This document shows, one piece after another, positions 1 through 8,960 of a DNA stretch of 64,000 nt. Under the pieces are notes generated by a model that was given only the letters and a program-made list of their open reading frames with translations, was not told where the DNA came from and ran no database searches. Every line of letters begins with the position of its first letter. Positions within the stretch are counted from its first letter, which is position 1. The stretch comes from Colwellia sp. RSH04 (GTDB lineage: Bacteria > Pseudomonadota > Gammaproteobacteria > Enterobacterales > Alteromonadaceae), in assembly GCF_003545765.1 (NCBI RefSeq), contig NZ_QXIO01000002.1, forward strand, positions 186,001 to 250,000, written 5' to 3'. The translations under genes were made by a program, and so were the position numbers.

Positions 1-76
1 GCATTTTTACATAATTTACATCTACCCCCACTATATAGCGCTATTAATTGTAGTGAATACTTGCTTTATGCCACAC

Positions 77-195
77 AGGGTTGCTGGAGTTATGATTGAA
101 CCCACTCAAAGAGTTACCAGGGTTGTTCTTGGTTTTTGCTTTAGGGGTTGCCAGGGTTACCCAATACGCGTATTGTAGAGTTATTAGGGTTGTAG
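77..195. repeat. Degenerate tandem repeat, about 33-bp period, before hicB-like gene
   Basis: Four related segments of about 18 bases begin near 77, 111, 144 and 178. Each resembles GRGTTRCCAGGGTTRYHC, and they are separated by about 15 unrelated bases, which gives a 33-34 base period, close to three helical turns. The last copy ends about 18 bases before the downstream start codon. The stretch has no convincing ORF and no HicA-like coding sequence. The spacing would suit phased binding of a ribbon-helix-helix repressor such as the downstream HicB-like protein, but that is inference. Confidence 0.5.
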
Positions 196-212
196 CTAGT
201 GAGTGAAAATTA

Positions 213-659
213 ATGAAATATCCTGTATTAATAGAAAAGAATGATCAGAGTGGAACCTACACTGTAACGGTGCCTGATTTACCAGGTTGTAAGGGTAAAG
301 CTGACAGTATTGATCAAGGTTTTAGTGCCAGTATAGAAATGATAAAAGGTCACTTAAGTATTTTAGCGGAGTACGGTGAAAAAGTGCCTAATGCGACCAG
401 TATAGAAAAACGACGTGCTTTATGGTGGGAGCATAATAAGCACCTTGTAAATGCAGAACAAAGGTTAGTTGAGTGTATTTGGGGGTTAATTGATTTTGAT
501 ATAACACCCTATTTAGGTAAAAGTCATAAAATAAACGTGACACTACCTGAGCTTTTGATTAACCAAATAGATGATCGGGTCAGTAAATGTGAACAACACA
601 AAACACGCTCAGGATTTATTGCAACAGCATGTTTATCAGCATTAGAAAAAGAAGAGTAA
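213..659 (+). CDS. HicB family antitoxin-like protein, apparently without HicA
   Basis: Residues 1-60 match the HicB N-terminal fold: a YPVLIEK start, then TVTVPDLPGCKGKADS and the IEMIKGHL helix. Residues about 105-143 look like a ribbon-helix-helix DNA-binding segment (KINVTLPELLINQIDD followed by TRSGFIATA). HicB proteins neutralise the HicA mRNA interferase and repress their own operon. No HicA-sized gene with its usual GSHH motif lies directly upstream or downstream, so this may be a solitary regulator or the remnant of a pair. The middle segment (about 65-100, RRALWWEHNKHL onward) is not typical of short HicB proteins. The ribosome binding site is weak (GAGTGA near 201). Confidence 0.75.
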   Translation: MKYPVLIEKNDQSGTYTVTVPDLPGCKGKADSIDQGFSASIEMIKGHLSILAEYGEKVPNATSIEKRRALWWEHNKHLVNAEQRLVECIWGLIDFDITPYLGKSHKINVTLPELLINQIDDRVSKCEQHKTRSGFIATACLSALEKEE

Positions 660-713
660 TAATGCACGCAATAACCTCACAAAGAATGTTACGTGCAATT
701 TAAAACAGGATAC

Positions 714-1418
714 TTACAAAAAAGAGGTATTAATAAGCAAGGATGCTTGTTGAATTTTATCTTCTAAAGAAGTTTCGCCATCAAAATAAGGTATTGTAGC
801 TATCTTAGGTAATTGCAATAATTGATCTAAAGCTGCAATGTTATCTTGCAAATTGTCCATGGTATTACTATCAGCGCAATTTGCTATCCAACCAATACAG
901 TTTGTTCCAGAATGCTTTATTGCTTGAAGTGTTAATAATGCATGATTCAAACAGCCTAATTTCATATTTACAATAAGTACTACGGGTAGTCTTTCTGTAG
1001 CAACAAAATCAGACAGAAACTTTGCATTACCATTATCGAAACCTATAGGTAACTGCCATCCTCCTGCACCTTCAATTAAAGCATAGTCCGCATCTCTATT
1101 TTTAATTTCTTGAAAATAATTAGCGATGATGTCTAAGGTTATTTGTTTTCCAACACTCTTCGCTGCAATATGTGGCGCAATCGGAGGTTCGAATGCGATT
1201 GGATTTATTTCTTGAATAGTTTGCTGACAATTTGCATGCTCATGTAATAATTTTGCATCTTCATTGACCAAAACATTATCGACAAGGTCGCATCCCGCTG
1301 AAATAGGTTTAAACACCGCAATGTTTTTATCTTGCTTAACTAATGCTTGAATAATGGCGCACGATACAAAAGTTTTACCTGCGTCAGTATCAGTCGCAGT
1401 GATAAATAGTTTTTTCAT
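714..1418 (-). CDS. bioD: Dethiobiotin synthetase
   Basis: BioD closes the ureido ring of dethiobiotin from 7,8-diaminopelargonate, CO2 and ATP in the cytoplasm, the penultimate step of biotin synthesis. The P-loop is at residues 7-16 (TATDTDAGKT), and the conserved KPISAGC segment follows near residue 37, with an EGAGGW motif near 115. The length of 234 residues is typical. It is the last gene of the bioB-bioF-bioC-bioD string and starts 5 bases after the bioC stop, so it is very probably co-transcribed with it. The family assignment is secure. Confidence 0.96.
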   Translation of the reverse strand: MKKLFITATDTDAGKTFVSCAIIQALVKQDKNIAVFKPISAGCDLVDNVLVNEDAKLLHEHANCQQTIQEINPIAFEPPIAPHIAAKSVGKQITLDIIANYFQEIKNRDADYALIEGAGGWQLPIGFDNGNAKFLSDFVATERLPVVLIVNMKLGCLNHALLTLQAIKHSGTNCIGWIANCADSNTMDNLQDNIAALDQLLQLPKIATIPYFDGETSLEDKIQQASLLINTSFL

Positions 1419-1423
1419 AATAA

Positions 1424-2218
1424 TTAATTATTTAATTTGACTACTAAACCAGAAAATAAACGATACGTCGCTGGGTATATACCGTTGGGCTCTAAGAAAT
1501 CTTGATAATACTCTGTCATTTTGAACCATTTATCTTTTCCTGAAAGGCCACGGTTCTTTTTGTGTGGTAAATGGTTAGCCCCTAACCCTTTTAATTCCCT
1601 AGCTAAATGAATCACATTTTGATATTCCAACACTATATCCTGACACTTTTGTTCAAGTAGTTTTGATTTGTTGGTATTAAATAAAGTGTTTAACTCTTCT
1701 TCAGATTTAAAGTCAATAACATGTTGATCGTTATCTACCTGCTTCCATGAAGATTTTAACTCATGTAATGTGCCATCAATTAACGTGGTGAAAATAATCA
1801 ATCCTCCGGGCTTTAAAATTCTCAGCATTTCGTTAATAGCAACATCAAGAGGATTAAACCATTGAATAACTAAATTTGAATAGATTAAATCAACACTTTC
1901 ATTAGCTAATGGTATTTTATGCGCATCGCCTTCAATCCATAAAATATCTTCATCGCGCTTTGATTTTGCAAAACGTAACATGTCTTTTGAAATATCTAAC
2001 CCGATGACTCGCTGATAATTACCAGCTAATAAATCGGTAAAAAATCCTGTACCAGAGCCTAAATCTAACACAGTAAGATCTGTTTTCTTAGGTAGCCAAG
2101 GCATTAAATGTTTACCAGAAAAACGTTGTAAACGAGCTGAAACATCATAAGATTGGCTTGCTGAACCAAAGGTTTTAGCAATATTTTCTCTTAATTGCCA
2201 GTTTTCTTCTTTTTGCAT
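1424..2218 (-). CDS. bioC: Malonyl-ACP O-methyltransferase
   Basis: BioC methylates malonyl-ACP (or malonyl-CoA) with S-adenosylmethionine, so that fatty-acid synthesis can extend it to pimeloyl-ACP methyl ester. The SAM-binding motif I is visible at about residues 50-60 (VLDLGSGTGFF), followed by the acidic GLDIS strand end and the LVIQW segment characteristic of BioC. At 264 residues it is close to the usual length. It sits between bioF and bioD with only 2 bases to bioF. The partner esterase gene bioH is not in this window, so demethylation must be encoded elsewhere. Confidence 0.94.
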   Translation of the reverse strand: MQKEENWQLRENIAKTFGSASQSYDVSARLQRFSGKHLMPWLPKKTDLTVLDLGSGTGFFTDLLAGNYQRVIGLDISKDMLRFAKSKRDEDILWIEGDAHKIPLANESVDLIYSNLVIQWFNPLDVAINEMLRILKPGGLIIFTTLIDGTLHELKSSWKQVDNDQHVIDFKSEEELNTLFNTNKSKLLEQKCQDIVLEYQNVIHLARELKGLGANHLPHKKNRGLSGKDKWFKMTEYYQDFLEPNGIYPATYRLFSGLVVKLNN

Positions 2219-2220
2219 TG

Positions 2221-3387
2221 TTAGGTTAACGCCTTATTTAGAATTCTTGCTAAGCTATTGATATTATTAACACTATGGTTTGCACATATTGTAACGCGTA
2301 ACCTGGAAGAACCTTTCGCAACGGTAGGAGGTCTAATAGCAGTGACCCATAGACCATGTTCTTTCAATATTTTACTAATATTTAAAGCTTTTTGTTCATC
2401 ACCAATAATAACAGCATGAATTGAAGAGTTGCTTGGCAGTACGTTAATGTTGTCATCTAGTAATGAAAGAAATAATTCACTTAGCTCGACTATTTTATCA
2501 CGACGCCATTGTTCATCTTGTACAAGCTTAATACTTGTTTGAGTCGCCCAAGCAATTGCTGGTGACATGGCAGTAGAGTAAATATAGTGTCTTGAAAAAT
2601 TGGTTAAATATTCTTTTAACTGTTCTTCACAAGCTAAAAATGCACCACTACTTGCTAAAGCCTTACCAAATGTTGCCATTGTTATATCGATACGAGCATG
2701 AGCATTACTGCCTTGTCCTTGTTCACCTATTACACCAATACTATGCGCGTCATCTAAATATAGCCAAGCTTTATACTTTTCTGTTAATTCTTTTAATTTA
2801 TTTATTTCTGCAATATCGCCATCCATGCTAAATATGCCTTCAGAGGCAATTAGTTTGTTAGAATCGCTAGGCTCTTGCTGCAAAAACTGTGTTAATTGCT
2901 CGGTATTATTATGAGCAAATCGTTTAATGCGGGCTTGACTTTGATAAGCACCATCAATCATTGAGGCATGGCTTAATTTATCAAGAAAGAAAGACACATT
3001 ATTTGACGATTTTTTTTGAGTAGAACCCAATGCATGAAATAAAGCTAAATTAGCGGAGAAACCACTAGAGAACAGCAGGCAGCTAGGTTTATTTAACCAT
3101 TGGCAAATTGTTTCTTCTAAGGATTGATGTGCATACTGATGACCCGTGACTAAACTCGATGCGCTCGCACATAGGCCAAATCGTTCAACACCTTCTTGCA
3201 TCGCAGCATTTATTGACGAATGATTATTTAATCCTAAATAATCATTCGATGAAAAGTTTACATAGGTTTTGTCTTCTATCGTGATCAGGTTTTCATTTTC
3301 ACTACTACTTGTTGTACAAACTCGTTGGCGATAACGCGCTTGTTGCTGTTGTTGTGATAACTGCTCACGAATAAAAGTAAAAGCCAT
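2221..3387 (-). CDS. bioF: 8-amino-7-oxononanoate synthase
   Basis: BioF is a PLP-dependent alpha-oxoamine synthase that condenses pimeloyl-ACP with L-alanine. The PLP lysine is K242 in TFGKALASSGAF. The LDDAHSIGV motif (about 211-219) and the SNDYLGL motif near residue 47 are typical. The length of 388 residues matches the family. It follows bioB by 8 bases. Other members of this superfamily are Kbl and HemA, but the setting inside a bio operon decides the assignment. Confidence 0.96.
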   Translation of the reverse strand: MAFTFIREQLSQQQQQARYRQRVCTTSSSENENLITIEDKTYVNFSSNDYLGLNNHSSINAAMQEGVERFGLCASASSLVTGHQYAHQSLEETICQWLNKPSCLLFSSGFSANLALFHALGSTQKKSSNNVSFFLDKLSHASMIDGAYQSQARIKRFAHNNTEQLTQFLQQEPSDSNKLIASEGIFSMDGDIAEINKLKELTEKYKAWLYLDDAHSIGVIGEQGQGSNAHARIDITMATFGKALASSGAFLACEEQLKEYLTNFSRHYIYSTAMSPAIAWATQTSIKLVQDEQWRRDKIVELSELFLSLLDDNINVLPSNSSIHAVIIGDEQKALNISKILKEHGLWVTAIRPPTVAKGSSRLRVTICANHSVNNINSLARILNKALT

Positions 3388-3395
3388 TGAGAATA

Positions 3396-4463
3396 TTATT
3401 GCGCAGCGTTATGAAATAAATCACTGTGCTGATTATCAATCACAGCGGTCTTAATTTTTAACTCAACGTCTTTGTTATCATCATCAATGGTTTCGGTATT
3501 GATGCCTAACTTTTCAAATAAAGCAATATCATGGTCAGTTTCAGGGTTTTCTGTTGTAAGTAGTTTACACCCATAAAAAATAGAATTTGCACCTGCTAAG
3601 AAACAAAGCGATTGCATTTGTTCATTCATTGATGAACGCCCTGCTGATAATCTGACATGACTCTTAGGCATCATAATTCTAGCAACTGCAATACAGCGAA
3701 TAAAATCAAAACTTTCTAAATCATCAACATCACTTAATGGCGTACCTTCAACTTTAACGAGCATATTAATAGGAACACTTTCAGGCTGCGGACTTAAGTT
3801 AGCAAGTTGCATCAGTAATGATGCTCTATCTACGGCTTCCTCACCTAGGCCAACAATGCCGCCACTACAAACCTTCATGCCAGCAGAGCGCACGTTATCA
3901 AGTGTATCTAAGCGATCTTGATAAGTTCTGGTGGTTATAATTTGATTATAATGCTCAGGAGAAGTATCCAAGTTATGGTTATAGTAATCTAAGCCAGCAT
4001 CTTGTAATTGATCTGCTTGATCTTTTGATAACATCCCTAATGTCATACATGTTTCCATGCCTAATTCTTTCACGCCTTTTACCATATTAACGACATAAGG
4101 CATGTCACGCTCTTTTGGGTTACGCCATGCAGCGCCCATACAAAAACGTGTAGAGCCCATTTCTTTTGCCTTTTTTGCGGCTTCTAAGACTTTTTCAGTG
4201 GCTAATAATTGTTCTTTTTCAAGATCTGTTTTATTTCGAGCGCTTTGTGAACAATATTTACAATCTTCTGGACAAGCACCTGTTTTAATTGACAATAAAG
4301 TACTTACTTGAACTTCATTAGCATTAAAGTTTTGGCGGTGTACGGTTTGGGCTTGAAACATTAGATCATTAAAAGGTAAAGCAAATAAAGCTTCTACTTC
4401 TTTTACATTCCAGTTATGACGAATATTGGATTCTTGACTCGTTGAAAAAACAGCTTGTGACAT
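3396..4463 (-). CDS. bioB: Biotin synthase (radical SAM)
   Basis: BioB inserts sulfur into dethiobiotin to make biotin, using a radical-SAM 4Fe-4S cluster and an auxiliary iron-sulfur cluster as sulfur donor. The radical-SAM cysteines are C64, C68 and C71 in [13 protein letters not shown]. Later motifs [19 protein letters not shown] and [10 protein letters not shown] are characteristic. It is the first gene of the minus-strand biotin operon. A promoter-like pair (TTGACA and TAGACT on the minus strand) and a BirA-type operator lie just upstream, so repression by biotinyl-AMP-loaded BirA is likely. Confidence 0.97.
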   Translation of the reverse strand: MSQAVFSTSQESNIRHNWNVKEVEALFALPFNDLMFQAQTVHRQNFNANEVQVSTLLSIKTGACPEDCKYCSQSARNKTDLEKEQLLATEKVLEAAKKAKEMGSTRFCMGAAWRNPKERDMPYVVNMVKGVKELGMETCMTLGMLSKDQADQLQDAGLDYYNHNLDTSPEHYNQIITTRTYQDRLDTLDNVRSAGMKVCSGGIVGLGEEAVDRASLLMQLANLSPQPESVPINMLVKVEGTPLSDVDDLESFDFIRCIAVARIMMPKSHVRLSAGRSSMNEQMQSLCFLAGANSIFYGCKLLTTENPETDHDIALFEKLGINTETIDDDNKDVELKIKTAVIDNQHSDLFHNAAQ

Positions 4464-4497
4464 AATTACTCAATTGCATAGTGTTAACTTAACGGGT

Positions 4498-4525
4498 AGT
4501 CTAGCCAGCATGAGAATGTTGTCAA
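4498..4525 (-). promoter_or_regulatory. Putative bioB promoter
   Basis: On the minus strand a perfect -35 hexamer TTGACA (plus-strand 4520-4525) is followed after 16 bases by TAGACT (4498-4503) as a -10 element. The -35 hexamer lies inside the left half of the BirA-type palindrome, so bound repressor would block RNA polymerase directly. This is a sequence-based prediction only. Confidence 0.55.
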
Positions 4526-4551
4526 CAATAAAAGCTTACATTAGTTAACAA
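4519..4551. promoter_or_regulatory. BirA operator between bioB and bioA
   Basis: TTGTCAACA (4519-4527), a 15-base spacer, then AGTTAACAA (4543-4551) form an interrupted palindrome. This resembles the proteobacterial BirA consensus (TTGTAAACC, 14-15 bases, GGTTTACAA). It lies in the divergent bioB/bioA intergenic region, exactly where E. coli has its bio operator. The right half-site ends at the base before the bioA ATG, so binding would also cover the bioA translation start region. Confidence 0.75.
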
Positions 4552-5889
4552 ATGAACAATAAACAAACAAACAATTTAAAGGCATTACTTAATTTTGATA
4601 AAGAGAGTATCTGGCACCCTTATACATCAATGTCTTCTCCGCTACCCTCATACTTAGTAAAAGATGCAAATGGTGTACATATAAATTTAGCCAGTGGTGA
4701 ATCCTTAATCGATGGTATGTCATCTTGGTGGTCGGTATTACATGGTTATAATCACCCTACTTTGAATAAAGCACTAACAGAACAGGCCTCAAAAGTATCG
4801 CATGTTATGTTTGGTGGGTTAACCCACGAACCCGCTATTACCTTATGTGAAAAGCTAATTGAATTAACACCAAACAATTTAGATAAGGTCTTCTTATCTG
4901 ACAGTGGCTCTGTCGCTGTTGAAGTTGCTATAAAAATGGCGTTGCAATATCAACACGCGAAATGTCATCAAACCAATGCTGATGTCACTAAAACAAAGCT
5001 ACTTACGGTGCGAAAGGGTTATCATGGTGATACGTTTGCTGCGATGTCAGTTTGCGACCCTGTTACAGGAATGCATCAAATTTTTGAAAAAGTACTATTT
5101 AAAAATATTTTTGCCCCTGCCCCAAATGTAGCATTTGATGAACCATGGGACGAGCAAGAAACTCATGAACTTGAATCACTATTTAAGCAATATCATAACG
5201 AGATAGCAGCTTTTATTATAGAACCAATCGTGCAAGGGACTGGGGGTATGCGATTTTATCACCCAAACTATTTAAAGAAATGCCGTGAACTTTGCTCACA
5301 ATATGATGTTTTATTAATCGCCGATGAAATTGCCACAGGCTTTGGTCGAACCGGTAAATTATTTGCCTGCGAATGGGCAGGTATTTCCCCTGACATTATG
5401 TGTTTAGGTAAAACACTTACTGGTGGTTATATTACCCTTGCAGCAACACTTTGTTCTGAACATATTGCCAACACTATCAGTCAAGGTGAAGCTGGATGCT
5501 TTATGCATGGGCCAACCTTTATGGCAAACCCACTTGCCTGTAGTGTCGCAGTGGCAAGTATAAAGCTATTATTAGACAATAATTGGCGAGAACAAGTCAG
5601 CTTTATCGAACAACAGTTCTCAGAAAAACTAATACCTTTAGCTAAAAATGAGCGAGTAAAGGCCACTCGTGTTTTAGGTTCAATTGGTGCGGTTGAATGC
5701 AACCAAAGTGTTAATGTCGCAAACATCCAAAAAAGATTCGTTGAACTTGGGGTATGGATCAGACCTTTTGGTAACTTAATTTACATTATTCCACCACTTA
5801 TTATAAAAGCAGATGAAATAGACAAGCTCATTAATGCCATCGCGACTGTTTTAAAAGAAGATAATTGTTTTAATGGTGAAAATGATTAA
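4552..5889 (+). CDS. bioA: Adenosylmethionine-8-amino-7-oxononanoate aminotransferase
   Basis: BioA is a class III PLP aminotransferase that uses SAM as amino donor to form 7,8-diaminopelargonate. The IWHPYTSMSSPLP motif (residues 20-32) is diagnostic, D258 lies in ADEIATGFGRTG, and the PLP lysine is K287 in LGKTLTGGY. It is divergent from bioBFCD. The ATG at 4552 directly abuts the BirA-type operator, and there is no visible Shine-Dalgarno sequence. No other start exists before the conserved core, so the mRNA may have a very short or unusual leader. Confidence 0.96.
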   Translation: MNNKQTNNLKALLNFDKESIWHPYTSMSSPLPSYLVKDANGVHINLASGESLIDGMSSWWSVLHGYNHPTLNKALTEQASKVSHVMFGGLTHEPAITLCEKLIELTPNNLDKVFLSDSGSVAVEVAIKMALQYQHAKCHQTNADVTKTKLLTVRKGYHGDTFAAMSVCDPVTGMHQIFEKVLFKNIFAPAPNVAFDEPWDEQETHELESLFKQYHNEIAAFIIEPIVQGTGGMRFYHPNYLKKCRELCSQYDVLLIADEIATGFGRTGKLFACEWAGISPDIMCLGKTLTGGYITLAATLCSEHIANTISQGEAGCFMHGPTFMANPLACSVAVASIKLLLDNNWREQVSFIEQQFSEKLIPLAKNERVKATRVLGSIGAVECNQSVNVANIQKRFVELGVWIRPFGNLIYIIPPLIIKADEIDKLINAIATVLKEDNCFNGEND

Positions 5890-5900
5890 AAACTAAATGG

Positions 5901-6116
5901 CTAAAGTTAACTAACCTCAGCTCGGGTTAAGAGATAAGTTAATCGTTTGAAATTGTTAGACTTGTGGTTTAAGCAACTCACTAGCTTGATAGTTTTTCTT
6001 AATTCAAGGCAAATTCATTAAGAATAGTTATGCTATTGTTTATGAATTTAACACAGAAGTAAGTAAAAATAGCTGCTAGGGAGCTATTTATTATCCCGAG
6101 CTGAGGTTAACTAAAG
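5901..6116. mobile_element. MITE-like element with TIRs and CTAAAG direct repeats
   Basis: The left end (5907-5926) contains TAACCTCAGCTCGGG (5912-5926), and the right end (6095-6110) carries its exact inverse CCCGAGCTGAGGTTA. Weaker matching continues inward. The unit of about 204 bases is flanked by CTAAAG on both sides (5901-5906 and 6111-6116), as expected of a target-site duplication. Inside there is a hairpin at 6011-6049 (AAATTCAT and ATGAATTT arms) and no ORF. These features fit a non-autonomous transposable element. The family is not recognised. It occupies most of the gap between convergent bioA and the following membrane gene. Confidence 0.65.
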
Positions 6117-6128
6117 CATTCGTAATCA

Positions 6129-6521
6129 TTATGATTGCTTTACAAGATGTATTTGATACAGCAAATAACTGAGCCAAATTAAATTTATGCTTAATAGAAA
6201 GATCAAATTATACTCAGCATGATCAATTTTTCGTCTACTACGGTATTTACCAACTATCATCGATAAATAACTCCCTAATGCACTTAGCCATAACAATATA
6301 TATAAGTAGCCTGTTAAGGGAGTTAACCAAAATTGTCTAATTTCTAAATCATAATAGCGAACAACACCGTAATTAGTTTCAGGTGCGGCATAATAAGACA
6401 TAACTAAAGCAAAGAGAAAAACTAGCCAACTTATAACAGCCAATATGCTTTTAATATAATACCAGCCATCCACAGCTTGCCGACGTTCTACCCATACTTT
6501 CTTTTGTGTTTTATTCATCAA
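6129..6521 (-). CDS. Small inner-membrane protein, function unknown
   Basis: I do not recognise this 130-residue protein. It has three clear hydrophobic segments, at about residues 25-46, 69-90 and 104-122. The N-terminus is basic (MMNKTQKKVWVERR), and a polar, tyrosine-rich loop (about 47-66) follows the first segment. It is a single gene between a MITE-like element and the divergent asnS, so context offers no functional hint. Translation on the minus strand and good codon structure support a real gene. Confidence 0.65.
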   Translation of the reverse strand: MMNKTQKKVWVERRQAVDGWYYIKSILAVISWLVFLFALVMSYYAAPETNYGVVRYYDLEIRQFWLTPLTGYLYILLWLSALGSYLSMIVGKYRSRRKIDHAEYNLIFLLSINLIWLSYLLYQIHLVKQS

Positions 6522-6690
6522 AATGACCTAGTTTAAATGTCCAAAGTAGAATTTATTTTATTAAGTGACAATATTGTTATATATCAGGTTAATTAGGCAT
6601 TGCAATTATACTTTGTCAAGGTAACATATCACTCCATTTTCAGTATTAAACCAAATTTTTCAGAATTTGTGCAATTTAAGAGGTCATTAA

Positions 6691-8091
6691 ATGTCAGTTA
6701 TAGCAATTACTGATGTATTAGCAGGAAAGTACCCTGTTAATGAAACAATTACAGTACATGGTTGGATCAGAACTCGCCGTGATTCAAAAGCCGGAATTTC
6801 GTTTTTAGCCATTCACGACGGCTCTTGTTTTGATGCTATCCAAGCGATAGTACCTAATGACCTATCTAATTATCAGTCTGAAGTGTTAAAGCTAACTACA
6901 GGTTGTGCAATTAAAGCGACAGGGATTTTGGTTGAATCACCGGGTAAAGGCCAATCATTTGAGATTCAAGCGACAGGTGTTGAAGTGTTAGGGTTTGTTG
7001 AAGACCCTGATACTTATCCAATGGCAGCAAAGCGTCATAGTATTGAATTCTTAAGAGAACAAGCACATTTACGCCCCCGTACTAATATCGGTGGTGCAGT
7101 TACCCGTGTTAGAAACTGTTTAGCTCAAGCTATTCATCGCTTCTTACATGAAAAAGGCTATTTCTGGATCAGCACACCATTAATTACAGGTAGTGACTGT
7201 GAAGGTGCTGGTGAAATGTTTAGAGTTAGCACATTAGATATGGAAAACTTACCTCGTGGTGAAAATGGTCAAGTTGACTATAGCCAAGATTTTTTTGGTA
7301 AAGAAACATTCTTAACGGTATCTGGCCAATTAAACGTTGAAACATACTGTAATGCCCTATCTAAGGTATACACTTTTGGCCCTACGTTTAGAGCTGAGAA
7401 CTCAAATACCAGCAGACACTTGGCTGAATTTTGGATGGTAGAGCCTGAAATTGCTTTTGCTAATTTAGCTGATGCCGCTGATTTAGCTGAAGAAATGCTT
7501 AAGTATGTATTAAAAGCGGTATTAGATGAACGCGCTGATGATATGGCATTCTTCCAACAACGTGTTGATAAAACGGTTATTGACCGTTTGAACAGTGTTA
7601 TTGATTCTGAATTTGTTCGTTTAGATTATACCGATGCTATTACTATTTTAGAGAAGTGTGAGAAGAAATTCGAAAACCCGGTTTCTTGGGGGGTAGACTT
7701 AAACTCTGAACATGAACGCTATTTAGCTGAAGAGCACTTCAATGGCCCTGTTGTATTACAGAATTATCCTAAAGATATTAAATCTTTCTATATGCGTTTG
7801 AATGATGATGGCAAAACTGTTGCGGCAATGGATATCCTTGCTCCAGGCATTGGTGAAATCATTGGCGGTAGTCAACGTGAAGAACGTTTAGATGTCTTAG
7901 ATAGTCGCCTTGAAGAAATGAATTTAGATCCTGCAGATTACAGTTGGTATCGTGATTTACGTCGTTATGGTACTGTGCCACATTCTGGTTTCGGTTTAGG
8001 TTTTGAACGTCTAGTTGCATACGCAACCGGTATGCAAAATGTACGTGACGTGATTCCATTTCCAAGAACACCAAATAACGCCGCTTTTTAA
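6691..8091 (+). CDS. asnS: Asparaginyl-tRNA synthetase
   Basis: AsnRS charges tRNA-Asn in the cytoplasm. The N-terminal OB-fold anticodon-binding domain is at about residues 15-100 ([12 protein letters not shown]). Class II catalytic motifs are present: motif 2 near 227-253 (TFGPTFRAE then [11 protein letters not shown]) and motif 3 near 434-448 ([15 protein letters not shown]). The length of 466 residues equals the bacterial norm. A Shine-Dalgarno AGAGG stands 8 bases before ATG. It ends at a strong intrinsic terminator. It is AsnRS rather than AspRS by length and by the lack of the bacterial AspRS GAD insertion. Confidence 0.97.
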   Translation: MSVIAITDVLAGKYPVNETITVHGWIRTRRDSKAGISFLAIHDGSCFDAIQAIVPNDLSNYQSEVLKLTTGCAIKATGILVESPGKGQSFEIQATGVEVLGFVEDPDTYPMAAKRHSIEFLREQAHLRPRTNIGGAVTRVRNCLAQAIHRFLHEKGYFWISTPLITGSDCEGAGEMFRVSTLDMENLPRGENGQVDYSQDFFGKETFLTVSGQLNVETYCNALSKVYTFGPTFRAENSNTSRHLAEFWMVEPEIAFANLADAADLAEEMLKYVLKAVLDERADDMAFFQQRVDKTVIDRLNSVIDSEFVRLDYTDAITILEKCEKKFENPVSWGVDLNSEHERYLAEEHFNGPVVLQNYPKDIKSFYMRLNDDGKTVAAMDILAPGIGEIIGGSQREERLDVLDSRLEEMNLDPADYSWYRDLRRYGTVPHSGFGLGFERLVAYATGMQNVRDVIPFPRTPNNAAF

Positions 8092-8133
8092 GCTTTCGTT
8101 ATATGAAAAATATTACTTTTTAGTGATATCAAC

Positions 8134-8160
8134 AAAAAGCGCCTGTTGGCGCTTTTTTTC
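8134..8160. terminator. Intrinsic terminator between asnS and the nitroreductase gene
   Basis: AAAAAGCGCC (8134-8143), a TGTT loop and GGCGCTTTTT (8148-8157), with T tracts on the plus strand and A tracts before it. It probably serves both converging genes. Confidence 0.9.
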
Positions 8161-8186
8161 TTTACAAAAGTTAGTTCCACCTTTCG

Positions 8187-8780
8187 CTAAGTCCAGAATG
8201 TTACATGTCCATCTAGGGCTTTCGCTGGCTTAATCCCCTGTTTTTTACAGGGAGTACCAACATATAAAAAGCCGATAATGTCATCTTTAAGGTTAATATC
8301 TAGACCTTGCTTTACCGTTTCATTATAAGCTAAAGCACCAGTGCGCCACATAGCGCCATAGCCAAGTGAAACAGCTGCCATTTGCATAGCATGTGTGCAA
8401 CAACCCGCAGCAATTTGTTGCTCTATCATGGGGACTTTATCATGGTCTTTTTTTACTGTACTGACGACAATAATTAACGGCGCTCTAAAAGGCATCTTAC
8501 TAGTTTTTGTGCGTTTAGCTTCAAACTCTACCGTGCAATCCCCTGTTGAAGAAAGTTCGCCCGTTGATAATGCCTCATTGCTTATTGCTTCAACATAGAT
8601 GTCACTAAGACGCTGTAAGCCAGTTCCTGTAATAACGGTAAAATGCCATGGCTTTATTCCGCCATGATCAGGAGCTCGCATGCCTGCGGCTAATATTTTG
8701 TTTAAGTCATCAACGCTTGGCGCTGGCCCAGTTAACATTGGCGTTGATTGGCGTTGCTGTAAAAATTCAATAACGTTCAT
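8187..8780 (-). CDS. YdjA-type nitroreductase family protein
   Basis: This is a small FMN-dependent nitroreductase-fold protein of 197 residues. GMRAPDHGGIKPWHFTVI (about 33-50), the FRAPLIIVV segment and QMAAVSLGYGAMWRTGAL (about 132-149) match the YdjA/TdsD subgroup, whose physiological substrate is uncertain. In E. coli ydjA lies beside sppA and ansA. Here the same three genes occur in the same stretch, separated by a DMT exporter and a DoxX gene. It converges with asnS and shares its terminator. Confidence 0.88.
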   Translation of the reverse strand: MNVIEFLQQRQSTPMLTGPAPSVDDLNKILAAGMRAPDHGGIKPWHFTVITGTGLQRLSDIYVEAISNEALSTGELSSTGDCTVEFEAKRTKTSKMPFRAPLIIVVSTVKKDHDKVPMIEQQIAAGCCTHAMQMAAVSLGYGAMWRTGALAYNETVKQGLDINLKDDIIGFLYVGTPCKKQGIKPAKALDGHVTFWT

Positions 8781-8960
8781 ATTGATAACTACATAAATTA
8801 AGATGTGCTAAGTTTATAAGCAACTTAAAGTATGTGCATTACTTTTATTTCATATTTTAAGTTAAATATCGACAGACTGGCCTTGACTTAGTTAATGGAT
8901 AAAGCGACTATGATTTCTTAGTTCAATTTTTAACTATTTAATATAACTAACTTCATTAGT
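8781..8960. other. Intergenic region upstream of the DMT exporter leader
   Basis: This is an AT-rich stretch between the start of the nitroreductase gene and the structured leader at 8961. TTGACT (8883-8888) and TATGAT (8909-8914) are promoter-like, but their 20-base spacing is long. No gene is visible. Confidence 0.4.

Noticed and set aside
77-195. CRISPR-like array
   Set aside because: The repeats are degenerate, the spacers are similar in length but only about 15 bases, there are only four units, and no cas gene is present.
1-212. Possible hicA gene ahead of the HicB-like gene
   Set aside because: No frame encodes the short basic GSHH-containing toxin; the stretch is occupied by periodic repeats.
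1180-1205. GGTTCGAAT-like sequence resembling a tRNA T-arm
   Set aside because: It lies inside bioD in an intact coding frame, and no matching acceptor, D or anticodon arms surround it.
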